From Diphasiastrum complanatum (lineage: Eukaryota > Streptophyta > Lycopodiopsida > Lycopodiales > Lycopodiaceae): a DNA stretch of 64,000 nt. A program made the translations under genes and the position numbers. The notes beneath the pieces are model-generated. The model was not told where the DNA came from. It saw only the letters and a program-made list of their open reading frames with translations, and ran no database searches. The stretch lies in the NCBI GenBank assembly GCA_029204225.1, contig CM055107.1:51291227-51355226 (forward strand). The letters are read 5' to 3'. Shown piece after piece: positions 11,472 to 21,710 of the stretch. Numbering within the stretch: position 1 is the first letter of the stretch; each line of letters opens with the position of its first letter.

Positions 11472-12835
11472 CTAAAAGCCCCGATCATGAAGTCTCTGTA
11501 TCAATAAATGCCTAGGCACGGAGTCAAATGCCTTGCGGAAATCCACAAAGCAGCAGTATACGCGCTCCCTCTTGGCCTTAGCCTCCTCAATGATGGACCT
11601 CAAAGTGAAGATATGATCCGATCTAGTATATCCCGGTCTAAAACCCGCCTGTCCAATGGCATGGAGTGATCTAGCATCCATCTCTGTACTGATCTCTGAC
11701 TGTAGGATAGAACCATATACTTTAGCGAATAGGTGACTGATCATAATGGTGCGGTAGTTGTCAACTTTCATGGGGTCCCCGCCTTTGTGGATAGGGTGAA
11801 TGAGGTTTGTGGACCATGGAGAGGGAAAATCAGAGGTGACAGCTCGGTTGAATAGGATGGATGGAAAGGGTGAGAGGATGTCGGGAGCATACTTTAGAAG
11901 TTCAGCCTTTAGCTCATCAATGTCTTTGGCTTTATGGGAATGGAGTCGTGTGATGGCCTTTTCTATAAGTTCGTTAGTGAATATGGCAGAAGTATCCGTG
12001 AGACAGGAGGTGGGAAGAGGAGGGGTATCTGGGATGGTGTACACTGATGTGGCATATGCGACCCAAGTGCTGAGGTCTGTGATCCGTGGTGGGAGTGACA
12101 GTGGAAGGAACCTCTTCCAGAATGAACCTGAGGAAGAACTAAAGAGGAGATCCATCAGTTTCTTACCCTGACCAATCTCGTATGCGATTTTCTTTTTTTT
12201 GGTGGTTCTGTGGTAGACACGAGATATGGTTTTGGTCAGATGAGGAAGATGGGAGCAAGCATATATGAGGTTCTGATGTAGCTGGATGCATTCCTGATCA
12301 TACCAGGGGTTATAGGGTCTATGACGTTGCTGGTCTTTGGGCCGTGGGGATGGAAAGGCAATGGAAGCTGCAGTATGGATGGTCTGGACAAGAAAGAGGG
12401 ACTGCTCCTCTAAAGTATGCTCATATGGGAAATAGGTAAGGAGATCGGAGAGGGCTTCTCTGTATAGTGGTGTGTGATGTGAAGTGTAGCGGTAGGTGGG
12501 TTTAGCTGTAGGGGTCGAAGAGAAAATAGGTGTGATGTGGAGATGACCGACAGAGAGTGAGAGATATGAATGATCAGAAAGAGTGGTGCGGTGTACAGAG
12601 AAGGATGAAATGAAGTGAAGGAGAAGCGGTGAACCCATGAAATAGTCGATGATGCTATGTCCTCCACTATGTGGGAAGCAAGTGTAGTCACCAGAGCCTG
12701 GCAGCTGAAGAAGGCCATTATAAATGGCCAGTCCATGAGCCTCACCCAACTGAAGCATCTGCTCGCCATATGATGTGACTGGACCCGCTGCATCCGCCGA
12801 TCGCCGTATAAGACCAAGATCGTCCCAATCAAGTG
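11472..12835 (-). pseudogene. LINE ORF2: endonuclease end and RT N-terminal half
   Basis: The frame upstream of ATG 12758 (DWDDLGLIRRSADAAG, SYGEQM) is already open, which shows truncation. The endonuclease end includes IYNGLLQLPGSGDYTCFP, HSIIDYFMGS and the catalytic-type TLSDHSYLSLS. The RT region shows HKAKDIDELKAELLKYA, NLIHPIHKGGD, NYRTIMIS, GQAGFRPGYTRSDHIFTL and YCCFVDFRKAFDSVPRHLL (the first catalytic Asp). A TAG ends the frame at about 11472; the sequence then continues in the same sense into the next block. Confidence 0.88.
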
Positions 12836-13151
12836 AAGGACATCAAATACACTGTTGGGCAAGACTCTTCTGATGATGAAGAGTACAATCCTTCAGCTAG
12901 TCAGGAAGAAAGTTCGATTTCTTCCATAACCCCAGAGTGCGACAGACGTACTGAAGCTGCTTGGTCACCGACGGGGATGGTATAAGTGAAAGCCAATCAG
13001 AGCAGGTTTTTCAATCCGTACAGAGTTTAGGGTTCAATTATATTGGCTTTATACTGTTTTATGATTTAGGTTTTGGCTTCACTGCCCATTTCCTGAACTC
13101 AAACACCCAAGGAAGCAGCATATACCAGGCAATGTTCACTACGCTTCCATC
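12834..13151 (+). repeat. Left arm of a large inverted duplication
   Basis: This arm pairs with 13342-13635 in reverse. The inner 57 bp (13095-13151) are identical to the reverse complement of 13342-13398; the rest is diverged. The arm carries an acidic, Ser-rich coding-like segment (TVGQDSSDDEEYNPSASQEESS) ending at a possible donor (GATG|GTATAAG near 12978). Confidence 0.8.
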
Positions 13152-13341
13152 AAAAACCAATGGGTGCTGTCTCTGGAAGCTCACCAAAAAACGTTTGACG
13201 TGGAGTCGAAAACGGAGCAATTGGTGATGTGGCAAGATTCGGGAACACGTACTGGCGTCAGAACCACTTCGACCATCTCCATGCACTAGAGAGACATTGT
13301 TGACCATTGCTTTCTTGCAAGGCTTCCTGGCCAAATGTCCA

Positions 13342-13635
13342 GATGGAAGCGTAGTGAACATTGCCTGGTATATGCTGCTTCCTTGGGTGTTTGAGTTCTG
13401 GAAATGGCTATTGAAGCCCATAAAATTTCCTCTCAAACTGTGTTCTTGTTGCAAAACATTCTTTAACTGGCTTTCACCCACACCGTCCCTGTCATATACC
13501 AAGCAACTTCAATACTTATGGCACACTTCAGACTTATGGAAGAGCTGGAACTTTCTCCCTGGCTAGCTGAAGGCCTGCACTCCTCGTCATGATCAGAATC
13601 TTGCTCAACAGTATCTTTGGTATCCTCCTTCTGGT
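13342..13635 (-). repeat. Right arm of the inverted duplication
   Basis: Reverse-complement partner of 12834-13151, with a spacer of about 190 bp (13152-13341). Its minus strand encodes a related acidic stretch (DTVEQDSDHDEECRPSASQ). Transcription through both arms would give a long hairpin. Confidence 0.8.
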
Positions 13636-13877
13636 CGTTTGTTCCCCAAACCTAAACCCCAAACCGAACAAAAGGCCAACATTTTAGCGCGTTTTCAGGT
13701 GTTTTGTGTGGTCCGCGTCCCCGATTCCGTAGCGCGATGAAAACAACTGCAACAAAACTGCTGCTAATAGTGGTGAATGGTCGTCAGAACCGTGCCATTC
13801 ACTACAGGGAGTGAATGGTCACCAGAAGAGTGGATGGTCATCATAACTGTGTCATTCACTACCGGGAACCAGAAGAC

Positions 13878-14054
13878 CTACTGGGTGGCCCGACGACAAG
13901 GGACCCTATCCCGGACCATGGGCAGTTGTTCTGCGGTGAAGTTAATTCCAATCCGTTGCGTTTCCTCGCCCTCGCCAGCTCGTGCAGGGGGGAGCAGGTC
14001 CGAGGAATCTGAGGGCACGTAGCTGCAGCTCCGGTGGTCGCCCCATTATCTCTC
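13878..14054 (-). pseudogene. Remnant of small ORF related to 16207-16509
   Basis: The minus strand is open from 14054 to a TAG at 13878-13880. It contains QRIGINFTAEQLPMVRDRV followed by RRATQ, which closely matches ERIGMNFTARQLAMVRERV and SRANQ in the ORF at 16207-16509. No start codon is visible and the N-terminal part does not align. Function is unknown. Like its relative, it points toward the 3' end of a hAT transposase gene (here hAT 1, with the LINE and the inverted duplication between them). Confidence 0.6.
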
Positions 14055-14970
14055 GCTGGCTCTCGTGAAATCCTGCTTCTAGCTTCCGTTCGTTGTGTCG
14101 ACGGACATCTACCAGGACACGCTCCGACTAGTTGCCCACGTGACGTTGTACCACTCCAAACCCTAAATCTATCTCATCACATAGGCCATGGTACTGTGTA
14201 GAACGCATCATCGGTCCGGGAACATAGTCCACAGGTTCGTGATCCCGATACGAACCCAATGGATCAAGCTTGGCTCGGTTCGGGTATCGTTCGGTCAAAA
14301 TGGCCCTTCGACTGGAGCGAAGCGCAACTAGGTCAAGCGAAATGGACTGGTTTTGCAACTCTCCGTCCGACAGCTCCGTTTCTCCAAACGGGATCCGTTT
14401 CGGGTGCCGTCTGTTTCGGCCAATGGACAACCTCGATATGAACCTGTGGGAACAAACAGGACGAGGAAACGACCGATGGTCGGGCCGCAACGTCCGTCCG
14501 AAGTTCGACGTTAAACAGGGCTTCAGGGACACTTTGTCCAGTCGGGACCTGAAAACTGGGAGATGTTTCGGAGCCCTCGTGCTGGTACACAAAATTTCGA
14601 CATCGTATTGTAGCGAGTTGGAGTAGTGCCATAACTAATTAGTAAGCTGTTGAAGTTCATCCGGGAAGAAACCGATCTCATCAACCGAGTCACAATAGTG
14701 TATAGCTTGTCACTCTCCTGGTGAGCCCTAATTTCCCCCAGAGACTTCTGCTCCTAAGAGCTTGTCACTCTTCTGGTGAGCGTTCACCTCTCTCCAATCC
14801 TCTGGCGAGCATTCACTTCTAAACCCCAAACCAGTAATATGTTTGCCATACAAACCTTCACTCGAAACCGCTCTCAGATCTTTCTTTGCCACTTTTTTGG
14901 AGCTTAGTTCCCAGTTCGTAATAATTTATGAACTGCTCACTGGCCATGGTTGTTTAGTAATACTGAGGTT
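14055..14970. other. Intergenic, no gene recognised
   Basis: Moderately GC-rich with open frames on both strands (14128-14592, 14270-14626) but no recognisable motif. A 23 bp segment with AGCTTGTCACTC and TGGTGAGC occurs twice (about 14704 and 14758). Nothing else is supported. Confidence 0.5.
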
Positions 14971-15085
14971 ATGAGAGGCATGGCCCAGTGGTTAGGTCTG
15001 TTGCAAATTTTTTTGCAAATTTTTTTGGGTACCGTTTTCCTATTTTTTAAACAGGAGGAAGCAAGTGGGTGTCAAACACCCTCTG
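14970..15085 (+). other. Possible tRNA-derived SINE head
   Basis: GGCATGGCCCAGTGGTTAGG near 14974 fits a tRNA-type box A (TGGCNNAGTGG). A weak box-B-like GGTGTCAAACACC follows about 85 bp later, farther than usual. No clear tail or target duplication was found. Confidence 0.3.
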
Positions 15086-15268
15086 ATAATTAATTCTGGG
15101 GGAAAAACAAGGGCCATAACTTGCCTTTATTTTGCTTTTGGGATGGGGGACAGTGTAGGCAGGTGCCTGTATTTTTTTATTTTTTTGAAAAAAAAAAATT
15201 GAAAAAAAACAGACGCGTCCGGACGCGGACGCACCCCTAGCGCGTCCGCGTACGCCATCCGCTTCCTT

Positions 15269-15270
<2 letters not shown>

Positions 15271-15304
<34 letters not shown>
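15271..15304. repeat. (AT)17 microsatellite
   Basis: Uninterrupted AT dinucleotides followed by CATAGTTGCAC. A second tract at 15691-15728 is followed by the similar CATAGTGGCAC. Confidence 0.95.
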
Positions 15305-15306
<2 letters not shown>

Positions 15307-15686
15307 TAGTTGCACATAAACACGTTTTTGGGAAAGCACATTTCTAGAAACGCATTTCTGGGATAGAAACGCAGAAAAAAAAAACTCCTTTTCTTGTTTT
15401 TAGAAACGCAAGAGGATAGATGGGGGGAGGGTGGTCTTGGCATAGTAACTACTCATTATCAATGCAGTGATTTGACAAGAAATGGAACACATTTCCATAG
15501 AAAACTTTTAACCTTAATAGAATCAAATAGGCATTGTTGCCCCCAAACTGGACCACATTGTACCCGAAACATTCAGCAACCTACATAAATGAACTGCCCT
15601 TGATATTTGCTTTAAATTGATACCCGTATTGCCCACAAAAAAAATAAAATTTCAAAAATAATAATAATAATTTCAATAACATAGTG

Positions 15687-15690
<4 letters not shown>
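15305..15690. other. Spacer between two AT tracts
   Basis: AT-rich sequence with repeated AGAAACGCA-type words near 15345-15410. No coding content recognised. Confidence 0.4.

Positions 15691-15728
<38 letters not shown>
15691..15728. repeat. (AT)19 microsatellite
   Basis: Uninterrupted AT dinucleotides immediately before CATAGTGGCAC and the GGTACCGCC motif cluster. Confidence 0.95.
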
Positions 15729-15730
<2 letters not shown>

Positions 15731-15741
15731 TAGTGGCACGT

Positions 15742-15792
15742 GGTACCGCCAGTGTGGTACCGCCCTCAGACCCGTGGTACCAGGGCGGTACC
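15742..15792. repeat. GGTACCGCC direct/inverted motif cluster
   Basis: GGTACCGCC occurs at 15742-15750 and 15756-15764 and in reverse as GGCGGTACC at 15784-15792, with another GGTACC at 15776. Short repeated words of this sort are typical of DNA-transposon subterminal regions. It lies on the outer side of the small ORF at 16207, opposite the hAT gene. Confidence 0.5.
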
Positions 15793-16057
15793 ATATTTGA
15801 TTATTTTTTTAATATTTTTTATAACTAAAAAATGCATTTTTTATAGTAAAAAAAATGCAAAAAAAAAGGGTTTAGGGTGATGCAAAAAAAAGTGGACAAT
15901 ACAGGGGGCAGGGGACAGGTACATCAGCACATGGGCACTGTGGCGGAGCAGACCATGGGGCCAATGGGAGAGCACATGGGGGAGCAACACATGGGGGCAG
16001 GTAGGGCGGCACATGGAGGGATCATCAGCAACTGCACATGGGCAAATAGGCTGTGGG

Positions 16058-16068
16058 GATAAATAGGC
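16058..16068 (+). promoter_or_regulatory. Candidate TATA box for ORF 16207-16509
   Basis: GGATAAATAGG lies about 140 bp before the ATG. A GTGAGAG-rich stretch (16085-16195) between them would be the 5' UTR. Inferred from motif and position only. Confidence 0.4.
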
Positions 16069-16206
16069 ACTCACAATGCCATTGTGAGAGGCATTTTCAG
16101 AGGCTGTGAGAGAGCCAGTGAGAGCTAGTGAGAGGCTGTGAGAGCATGTGAGAGCCTGTGCGAGCCTGTTTGAGAACCAGGGTGCTGTGAGAGAAAGTCG
16201 ATCGAG

Positions 16207-16509
16207 ATGGCAGAGCGCATACCACCAAAGCCCGAGGGCGAAGCAAGGAGGAAGCTTGAGGAAGATGTCCAAAGGCACAACGAAAGGCATCAGAAGTTCG
16301 AGGTGGAATTTGTGAGACACCCGAAGCCGGACCCCCCCGCCCCCACTGTGGAGGTGGATTTGGATGAGCGGATTGGAATGAACTTCACTGCACGGCAGCT
16401 GGCCATGGTCAGGGAAAGGGTGCGAATCAGTCGAGCTAACCAAGAGGCAGAGCGAGAGCGAGAGAACAACGCACCTGACCAGGGCAAGGAGTCAGTGGAG
16501 GATTCGTAG
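16207..16509 (+). CDS. Small charged ORF of unknown function, convergent with hAT 2
   Basis: 100-residue intact ORF from ATG 16207. The N-terminal half is highly charged (KPEGEARRKLEEDVQRHNE) and probably helical. The centre is Pro-rich (HPKPDPPAPTVEVD), and the C-terminal block RIGMNFTARQLAMVRERV is followed by a Glu/Arg-rich helix. The C-terminal block is conserved in the degenerate copy at 13878-14054, about 19 of 30 positions by eye. It reads toward the 3' end of the hAT transposase at 17245-19245, about 735 bp away. I do not recognise the family. It may be an accessory gene of the transposon or a separate element gene. Confidence 0.6.
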   Translation: MAERIPPKPEGEARRKLEEDVQRHNERHQKFEVEFVRHPKPDPPAPTVEVDLDERIGMNFTARQLAMVRERVRISRANQEAERERENNAPDQGKESVEDS

Positions 16510-17244
16510 GAATGCTAAGACTAGTTAAGGTCCAGCCGTATGTGACGGACTGTTTCTATGTAATTTTTGGCAGTAAATGAGGCGGCATATAGTTAGACAG
16601 TAGTATAAAGAACAGACCCAGCCGTATGTGGCGGGATACGTAATGTTATTTTGATACATCTGTTGAATTAATATACAGTGTGTTTTTTGTGCAACGCACG
16701 CCTGGTGCTGTGAAATGCAATCTCTGTATTTTTCAAATGCAATGTAATGTATGTGTTTATAAAATGCTATGTTTTATCTCGATTATGGTGGGCATGGGCA
16801 TGTGAATTCTGTCTGAAATCAAGGGGGACAAAAGGAGCGATTGCTCTTTTGATGATCGTTTGAGGTGCATGTGCTATCAATTTGTTGTGACATCAATGAT
16901 CAGCTTGTAGGTGCATTCCAGTGAAGTGCATCTGCTATCAATCTCTACAATTGAAATTAATTGAAAATACGATTCACACACGCACATACAATTTGAGATA
17001 AGACACGGCATCACATTTACAAATCGACATATACATAATGTGCAACAAATAAAGTGCGTCCAACACTGGATATAATGTATAAATGGTCTGAATACAATGT
17101 TCGACCATTTGACCGCCAAACATCGAACATGATATCAAACTGCTAAAAATAAAATAACAGAGCCACAATCAATGCTCTAGCTCTGACTCAAACGAATACT
17201 CCGAAGACAACTCAGAGCCCTGAGCTGACTCTCGCAGCCGATAT
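16510..17244. other. Spacer between convergent small ORF and hAT 2
   Basis: It contains a repeated CCAGCCGTATGTG word (16532 and 16620) just after the small ORF. The remainder is AT-rich without supported coding content and probably contains both 3' untranslated regions. Confidence 0.5.
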
Positions 17245-19245
17245 TTATGCCTGTCTATGTATCCGAGGAGGAGGACTCACATCCACATCCTCCCAATCTA
17301 CCTCTACATCAGCCCCCAAGCAAGCCAAGCCAACTAGACCTGCTCCAGCTGAATGTGATAGTGCACCTCTAGCTGCATCTGGAGCCCGCGAGGTCGTCCT
17401 CTCTTCCTTGGCTATTTCTGTGCTCTGCCTTTCTTGTTCGGTGCACCCTTGGGCCTTCCTGGTCTCTTGCGGACGAGAGGAGCTGTCAATGCCTCATCAC
17501 CCCAATGCAAATCACCTGGCTGGCTAGGCTGGCCCAAGCTGAGGCTGGCTGGGATAGGGAAGCCAAGGACTCCCTGTGCAGTTGAGCGAGGAGGATGAGC
17601 CCGTGGAGTGTGTGCCCGTGGGGCTGTTGCAGGTGGAGGAACTGGCTATGGAGGGGCCGTCCCTGCAAAAGGCAAGTACAGCGGCGATATGTACTGAAAG
17701 GGGCGTTGTGGTGGCCGGTACTGGTACATCCTGGGTGCTGCCAAAGGAGGAGCCAGTGGAGTGGGTGCTGTCAAAGGAGGAGGATGTGAAGTGGGTGCTG
17801 CCACTGGAGGAGCCACTGTGGATGTGGGCGGTGCAAGAGAAACCCTGGGCACAGATGGTGGCCTGCCATGGAAACCTAGTGCTGCAAAAGTGGATGGCGA
17901 TGGAGGGGATGCAGGTCTCAATGGCATCGATGGCACTGGAGGTGCTGTGCGGCGCATATAAACCCTCTGAGGAACCGGAGGAACTGGAGGCACCTCATGT
18001 AGCTGCTCTGGCTGAGACTCTGTGTAGGGCATGCTGGCAAGAGATGATGGGAGTGCCCTAACACTCGGCATGAGCTGGGCCTCTGAATCCAACGTGGCAA
18101 TCAAGTCGTCTAGCTGGGCATCCAAAGACAAATGCTTCGGGCTCTCGGCCTCATCATATACACCATCCTCTGGATCATCCCGTGCCTCATCCTGTGCACC
18201 ATGTAGACCCTGCATGGCCTCCCAATCGGTACAATCGAAGTCATCTGGTGTCTCATCTGGTGTGCTGTCGAAGTAACGCCCATGACTCTGTACTGCACGC
18301 ATCCAAGCAGTTGTAGGACCGGCATCTAAATCACTCTGCCCTCTATTAAGAACCTCCTCCATCATATCGACATAAGTAGGTATGCCACTAGCCCCCCCTG
18401 TATGCCCTGCCTGTCGACCGGTATAACCTGTGCCATGTGCCCCACCTCTGCCACGTGATGCACCTGTGACCCCTGCCCGTGGCGTGTGCCCAGCACTGAT
18501 ATCATCTGCCTCATCCCACTCTGATCTGGCGAACACAACCCGAATCGGCTCATCCTCATCCTGCTCATCCTCAGACACTGGCTCATCTGCCTCATACGAT
18601 GGAGGCTCTCAGTGATCAAGCCCAAGCTCTCTCTCTCATCTCGGCAAGCTCCCTCTCTCTCTCTGCCATCAATTGTGTGCCCAAGTCATCTGCAGGCATG
18701 GGATGGACGCTCTACGTAGGCAAGTCAACCTGGCGCTCCAAATCAGATATTTTCGTCTGCAAGGTTAAAATTGAGGGAAACAACTTGATCAGGAATTGAA
18801 ACCAACATATTAGTGAGACGTCAACCAACATGCTATGGGAGAATAGCCTATCACCTGCAATGCATGTTTGTGCATCCCTCCTCCCCTCACCATGGAAGAA
18901 AAGTGCTCCCCATCCTCTATGCGCTGAAACGTATTGGCATGCCAAAGATCGCTGGCAACCATCTGTAAAAGTTGTGCCCTGCACCTAATTAGACGGTCAA
19001 TGACCACTAATCGAAAGCAAAGCGTGTGGGGGCTGGCTTCTTAAGGTCCAACTGGTTGAACACCCAGAACATGGCCAGAACACGCAAAAGTCACCAGGAA
19101 GAGGGCCTCACGGACGATGGCTCTAACCCAGGGAAGTGCACCTATGTCCCCCATGAGAAGGTCTATGTTGTGCGCTGCACAGGGGGTATGAATGATGTGA
19201 GGGAACTCGGCCTCTAGCAGGACACCCATCTGAACGCAGTTGGTG
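17245..19245 (-). pseudogene. Second hAT transposase (DUF659 type), 5'-truncated
   Basis: Minus-strand hAT gene. The upstream exon (about 19245-18855) starts abruptly at NCVQMGVLLE and shows AEFPHIIHTPCAAHNIDLL, ALPWVRAIV and, after a frameshift near 19050, FNQLDLKKPAPTRF. Its donor GT is at 18854. The next exon starts at 18756 after CAG. It reads TKISDLERQVDLPT, then a very acidic Ser/Asp/Glu region (VSEDEQDEDEPIRVVF), a long Pro-rich region (about 17650-18100) and an AT-hook-like RKRPGRPKGAPNKKGR near 17450. A frame change leads to a terminal acidic tail ending at TAA 17245-17247. Both the BED finger and the N-terminal DUF659 half are missing. Confidence 0.75.
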
Positions 19246-19430
19246 ATTCTTTCCGATTCGAACCGGCAGGCCAAGTTCGAATCGAAAAACGGTTTGAACC
19301 GGAAAAAAAATTAATTAATTCAAAACGCTTTTTTTTTACTTTTTGGGTTTTTTTTTTTTTATCCGATTAGAACCGGATCCGAATGGTTCGAACGGTTCGA
19401 ACCGCGGTTCGATGCAACCTTGATCAAGGG
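19246..19430. repeat. GAACCGG/GGTTCGAA motif cluster at the hAT 2 truncation
   Basis: Repeated TTCGAACCGG, GTTTGAACCGG, GAACCGGATCCGAA and GGTTCGAACCGCGGTTCGA words surround an A/T-homopolymer stretch. It sits exactly where the hAT homology stops and before the next LTR element begins, so it is probably a transposon end, although no terminal inverted repeat could be confirmed. Confidence 0.45.
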
Positions 19431-19439
19431 CATTGGTAC

Positions 19440-20330
19440 TATTCCTATTTTTCTCTCATCTACAAATAGGAATGTAAGCTTGAAGAATGTTTTGTTCATG
19501 CCTTCCATTAATAAGAATGTGCCTAGTGAATGTTGTGGAGAGTCAATTCAACATGAAGATCAAGTGCTTAAAGTTGGCAAATGAAGACATGTCAACAAAA
19601 TTCAAAGAGGTATGTGTGGCACATTGGATCAAGAGGGAGCTTTCAAACTCAAAGGTTCTACGTAGTATGGAAGAGAGGAAGATCAATCTTTTTGAAAGAG
19701 CTAAATCCATGAGGGTGAATGCAAATCTTCCTAAGTCCTTTTAGGGTGAAGCTTTGATGTGTGCTAACTTTGTTTGCAATAGGTACTCAAATGAAGACTT
19801 GGATGGTAAGAGTTCATTTGAGGTTCTTTTTGGTAAGAAGCCAAGGATGGAGCATTTGAAGATCTTTGGTAGTACTTGCTATGTCAACTCATCTTTTGGA
19901 TTCTTGAAGGGAATCTTTGTTGGCTATAGTGAAGTAAGGAAAGCTTATAGGGATTACATTCCTAAGTCAAAGAAAGTCCACATTTCTAAGGATGTTGTCT
20001 TTGAAGAGGAGAATGTGGATAAGCTTGATGTTGATGTTGATCAATCTAACATTTTTGGTGGTGATGAAGATGGTTCTTTGGATGGTGATGGTGGAGATGC
20101 CTCTCCAAGTCAAGTTCTAAGAATATCCTCAAGGGAAACACAAAAGCCATCTAGGCTTACATATGATGAGAAGGGTAAGCAAGTTGAAGGTACAAACTTT
20201 GCTTTCCTCACATGTTTTGGTTCATCTTCTTGTCTAGATGATGCTATGCAAGTGGATAGTGGTTTTCATGGAATGGATGCAACTAATGGATCTAGAAAAA
20301 AAGTTTTGTTCGATGGCTTTGATGGTCAAG
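19440..20330 (+). pseudogene. Copia integrase fragment, copy A
   Basis: GIGTIPIFLSSTNRNVSLKNVLF (protease-to-integrase linker) is joined by a deletion to integrase sequence: FKEVCVAHWIKRELSNS, SMEERKINLFERAKSMRVNANLPKSF, a stop, then EALMCANFVCNRYSNEDLDGKSSFEVLFGKKPRMEHLKIFG. VHISKDVVFEEE closes the domain, and an Asp/Ser-rich linker follows. The catalytic core is mostly missing. The frame continues directly into the novel domain instead of RT. Confidence 0.75.
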
Positions 20331-20906
20331 TGGAAGATCAAGGGGTTGATCTCAAAGGGCTTCAACAACACAAAAAGGAAAGGTGGCAATTTGGAGCTAG
20401 TCAAGAGCATCAAAGGGAAGTCAAGTGGCAAAGATACTTTGGATCTGTTTTTGCAAGTTATTGAAGAGTCAAGTAAGGTAGCAGCAAGGAAGTGTTGTTC
20501 AAGTTTACTTTATTTGTTCTATCTCATGTTTGAGCAATTTCATGTAAATGTGTGCAAATTGTCAAGATATGGTAAAACTACCTACAGTGTTTTGCATCAT
20601 TTTGATGATGGAGTTGTACTAGCATTCTTGGCTAGTTTTGCTGACGGAAATGAAGCTAAAGGAGGCTCAATAAATCACTCATTCATGATCAAGTCATCAA
20701 GGGTTGATGATATCTTATGGCAAGACGGAGATGGAGGCTCATTCATGGATTTTCATGGTGGAGACATATCAAGAAAGAACAAAGATGGAGGAGACATGCA
20801 AGCATTGGTTGATTACTCACATTTTTTGTTTAGTCGTCGTTATTTTCCAAAGAGAATCATTGCATTTACATTCCATTTGGTTCTTCATGTTCTAGATACG
20901 TCTTAA
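20330..20906 (+). pseudogene. Novel LTR-element C-terminal domain, copy A
   Basis: Two overlapping frames (shift near 20340-20400) give LELVKSIKGK, LDLFLQVIEESSKVAARKC, FYLMFEQFHVNVCKLSRYGKT, then DGDGGSFMDFHGG and a His/Phe-rich end. The same ordered segments occur in copy B (about 55960-56650) and copy C (minus, about 47150-47650). I do not recognise the domain. It takes the place of RT-RNase H in this element. Confidence 0.7.
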
Positions 20907-21073
20907 TATGTAAAATTGATGTAAAAAATAGTGAAGCATCCAATGTGGACACTATTCTCTATATCAATTATGAAAGTTACTATAAAACCATAGAAAGGAG
21001 GTCGATGCTTAGGATGGAAATCATTCTTAAGATGGATCAAAGTAGTGTGGTAAAACTAGTTGAAGAGGGAGCG

Positions 21074-21710
21074 TGAAAAATTGTCAACTAGTTTGTTGGT
21101 TTATTGGCATTTTTGGAGGCCAAAATGAAATCTCAACTTAGAGATAGGTTCATATTTGTCAAGAAAGGCCTAAATAGTGTTTGTACTATTTTTAGCAAGT
21201 AGATAAGTGGATGAGGTCGGATTTGGACCCATTCTAATTGGCTAAATTTGGTATATTGCATCTAGAGTAGAATTTCTAGGTTTTTGATGAAGTATCTAGA
21301 AGTTTTCAAATTAGGTCAAGTTTGGGGCAAGTGGCCAAATGACATTTGGGAAGCTATAAATAGTTGTACCTACGTGGAGAAATAATCATCAAAGTTTCTT
21401 TGAGGAGAATTCATCTCTTGTGTTTCTATGTCCATCTCATGTGTTTCTCTTGATATCTTGAGTTTCTATGTGTAGAATGTTAATTTTATGGTTGATCTAG
21501 CTTTCACACGTGTGAAGTACAGTATTGTACTGCTACTGTACGGACAGGGACAGTACTAAGTCATATCTAAGTGTTTATGATCAGATCTTTGTGCAATTCT
21601 AAGTTCTAGCATGCATAAAGTAGTGATTTCTATCTTCTAGCTATTTCTACATGTGCAACCAAATTTGGCTAAAGATCATTGATGAACTAAATGTGTTTTG
21701 ATCTCTGATT
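21074..21710 (+). repeat. 3' LTR of copy A
   Basis: It begins TGAAAAATTGTCAACTAG after a purine tract, similar to TGTGAAAATTGTCAAC of the complete element. It contains a TATA-like CTATAAATAG (about 21354-21363) and the palindrome TTCACACGTGTGAA (21504-21517). The 3' boundary is estimated by length relative to the 647 bp LTRs of copy B. Confidence 0.6.

Larger units (their letters stand above)
9579..12835 (-). mobile_element. 5'-truncated non-LTR retrotransposon (LINE)
   Basis: Minus-strand LINE with the end of an apurinic-type endonuclease domain, a reverse transcriptase and a C-terminal Cys/His motif, then about 165 bp of 3' UTR. The 5' boundary lies inside the endonuclease domain, at about 12835 where the inverted duplication begins, so most of the endonuclease and any ORF1 are missing, as is usual for target-primed insertions that stop early. 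Only about three lesions interrupt the remaining ORF, so it is not very old. I cannot assign the clade. Confidence 0.85.
19431..21710 (+). mobile_element. 3' part of a copia-derived element with the novel C-terminal domain (copy A)
   Basis: Internal sequence (19431-21073) has protease-integrase linker and integrase pieces, then an unusual domain, then a purine tract (GAAGAGGGAGCG), then an LTR of about 640 bp from 21074. The 5' end is lost at the junction with the hAT 2 side. It is related to the complete element at 51950-57521 and to the minus-strand copy near 46560-47830. Confidence 0.7.

Noticed and set aside
15841-16443. 200-codon minus-strand ORF
   Set aside because: It overlaps the small plus-strand ORF (16207-16509). 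The plus-strand frame is supported by homology to 13878-14054, while the minus frame has no recognised motif.
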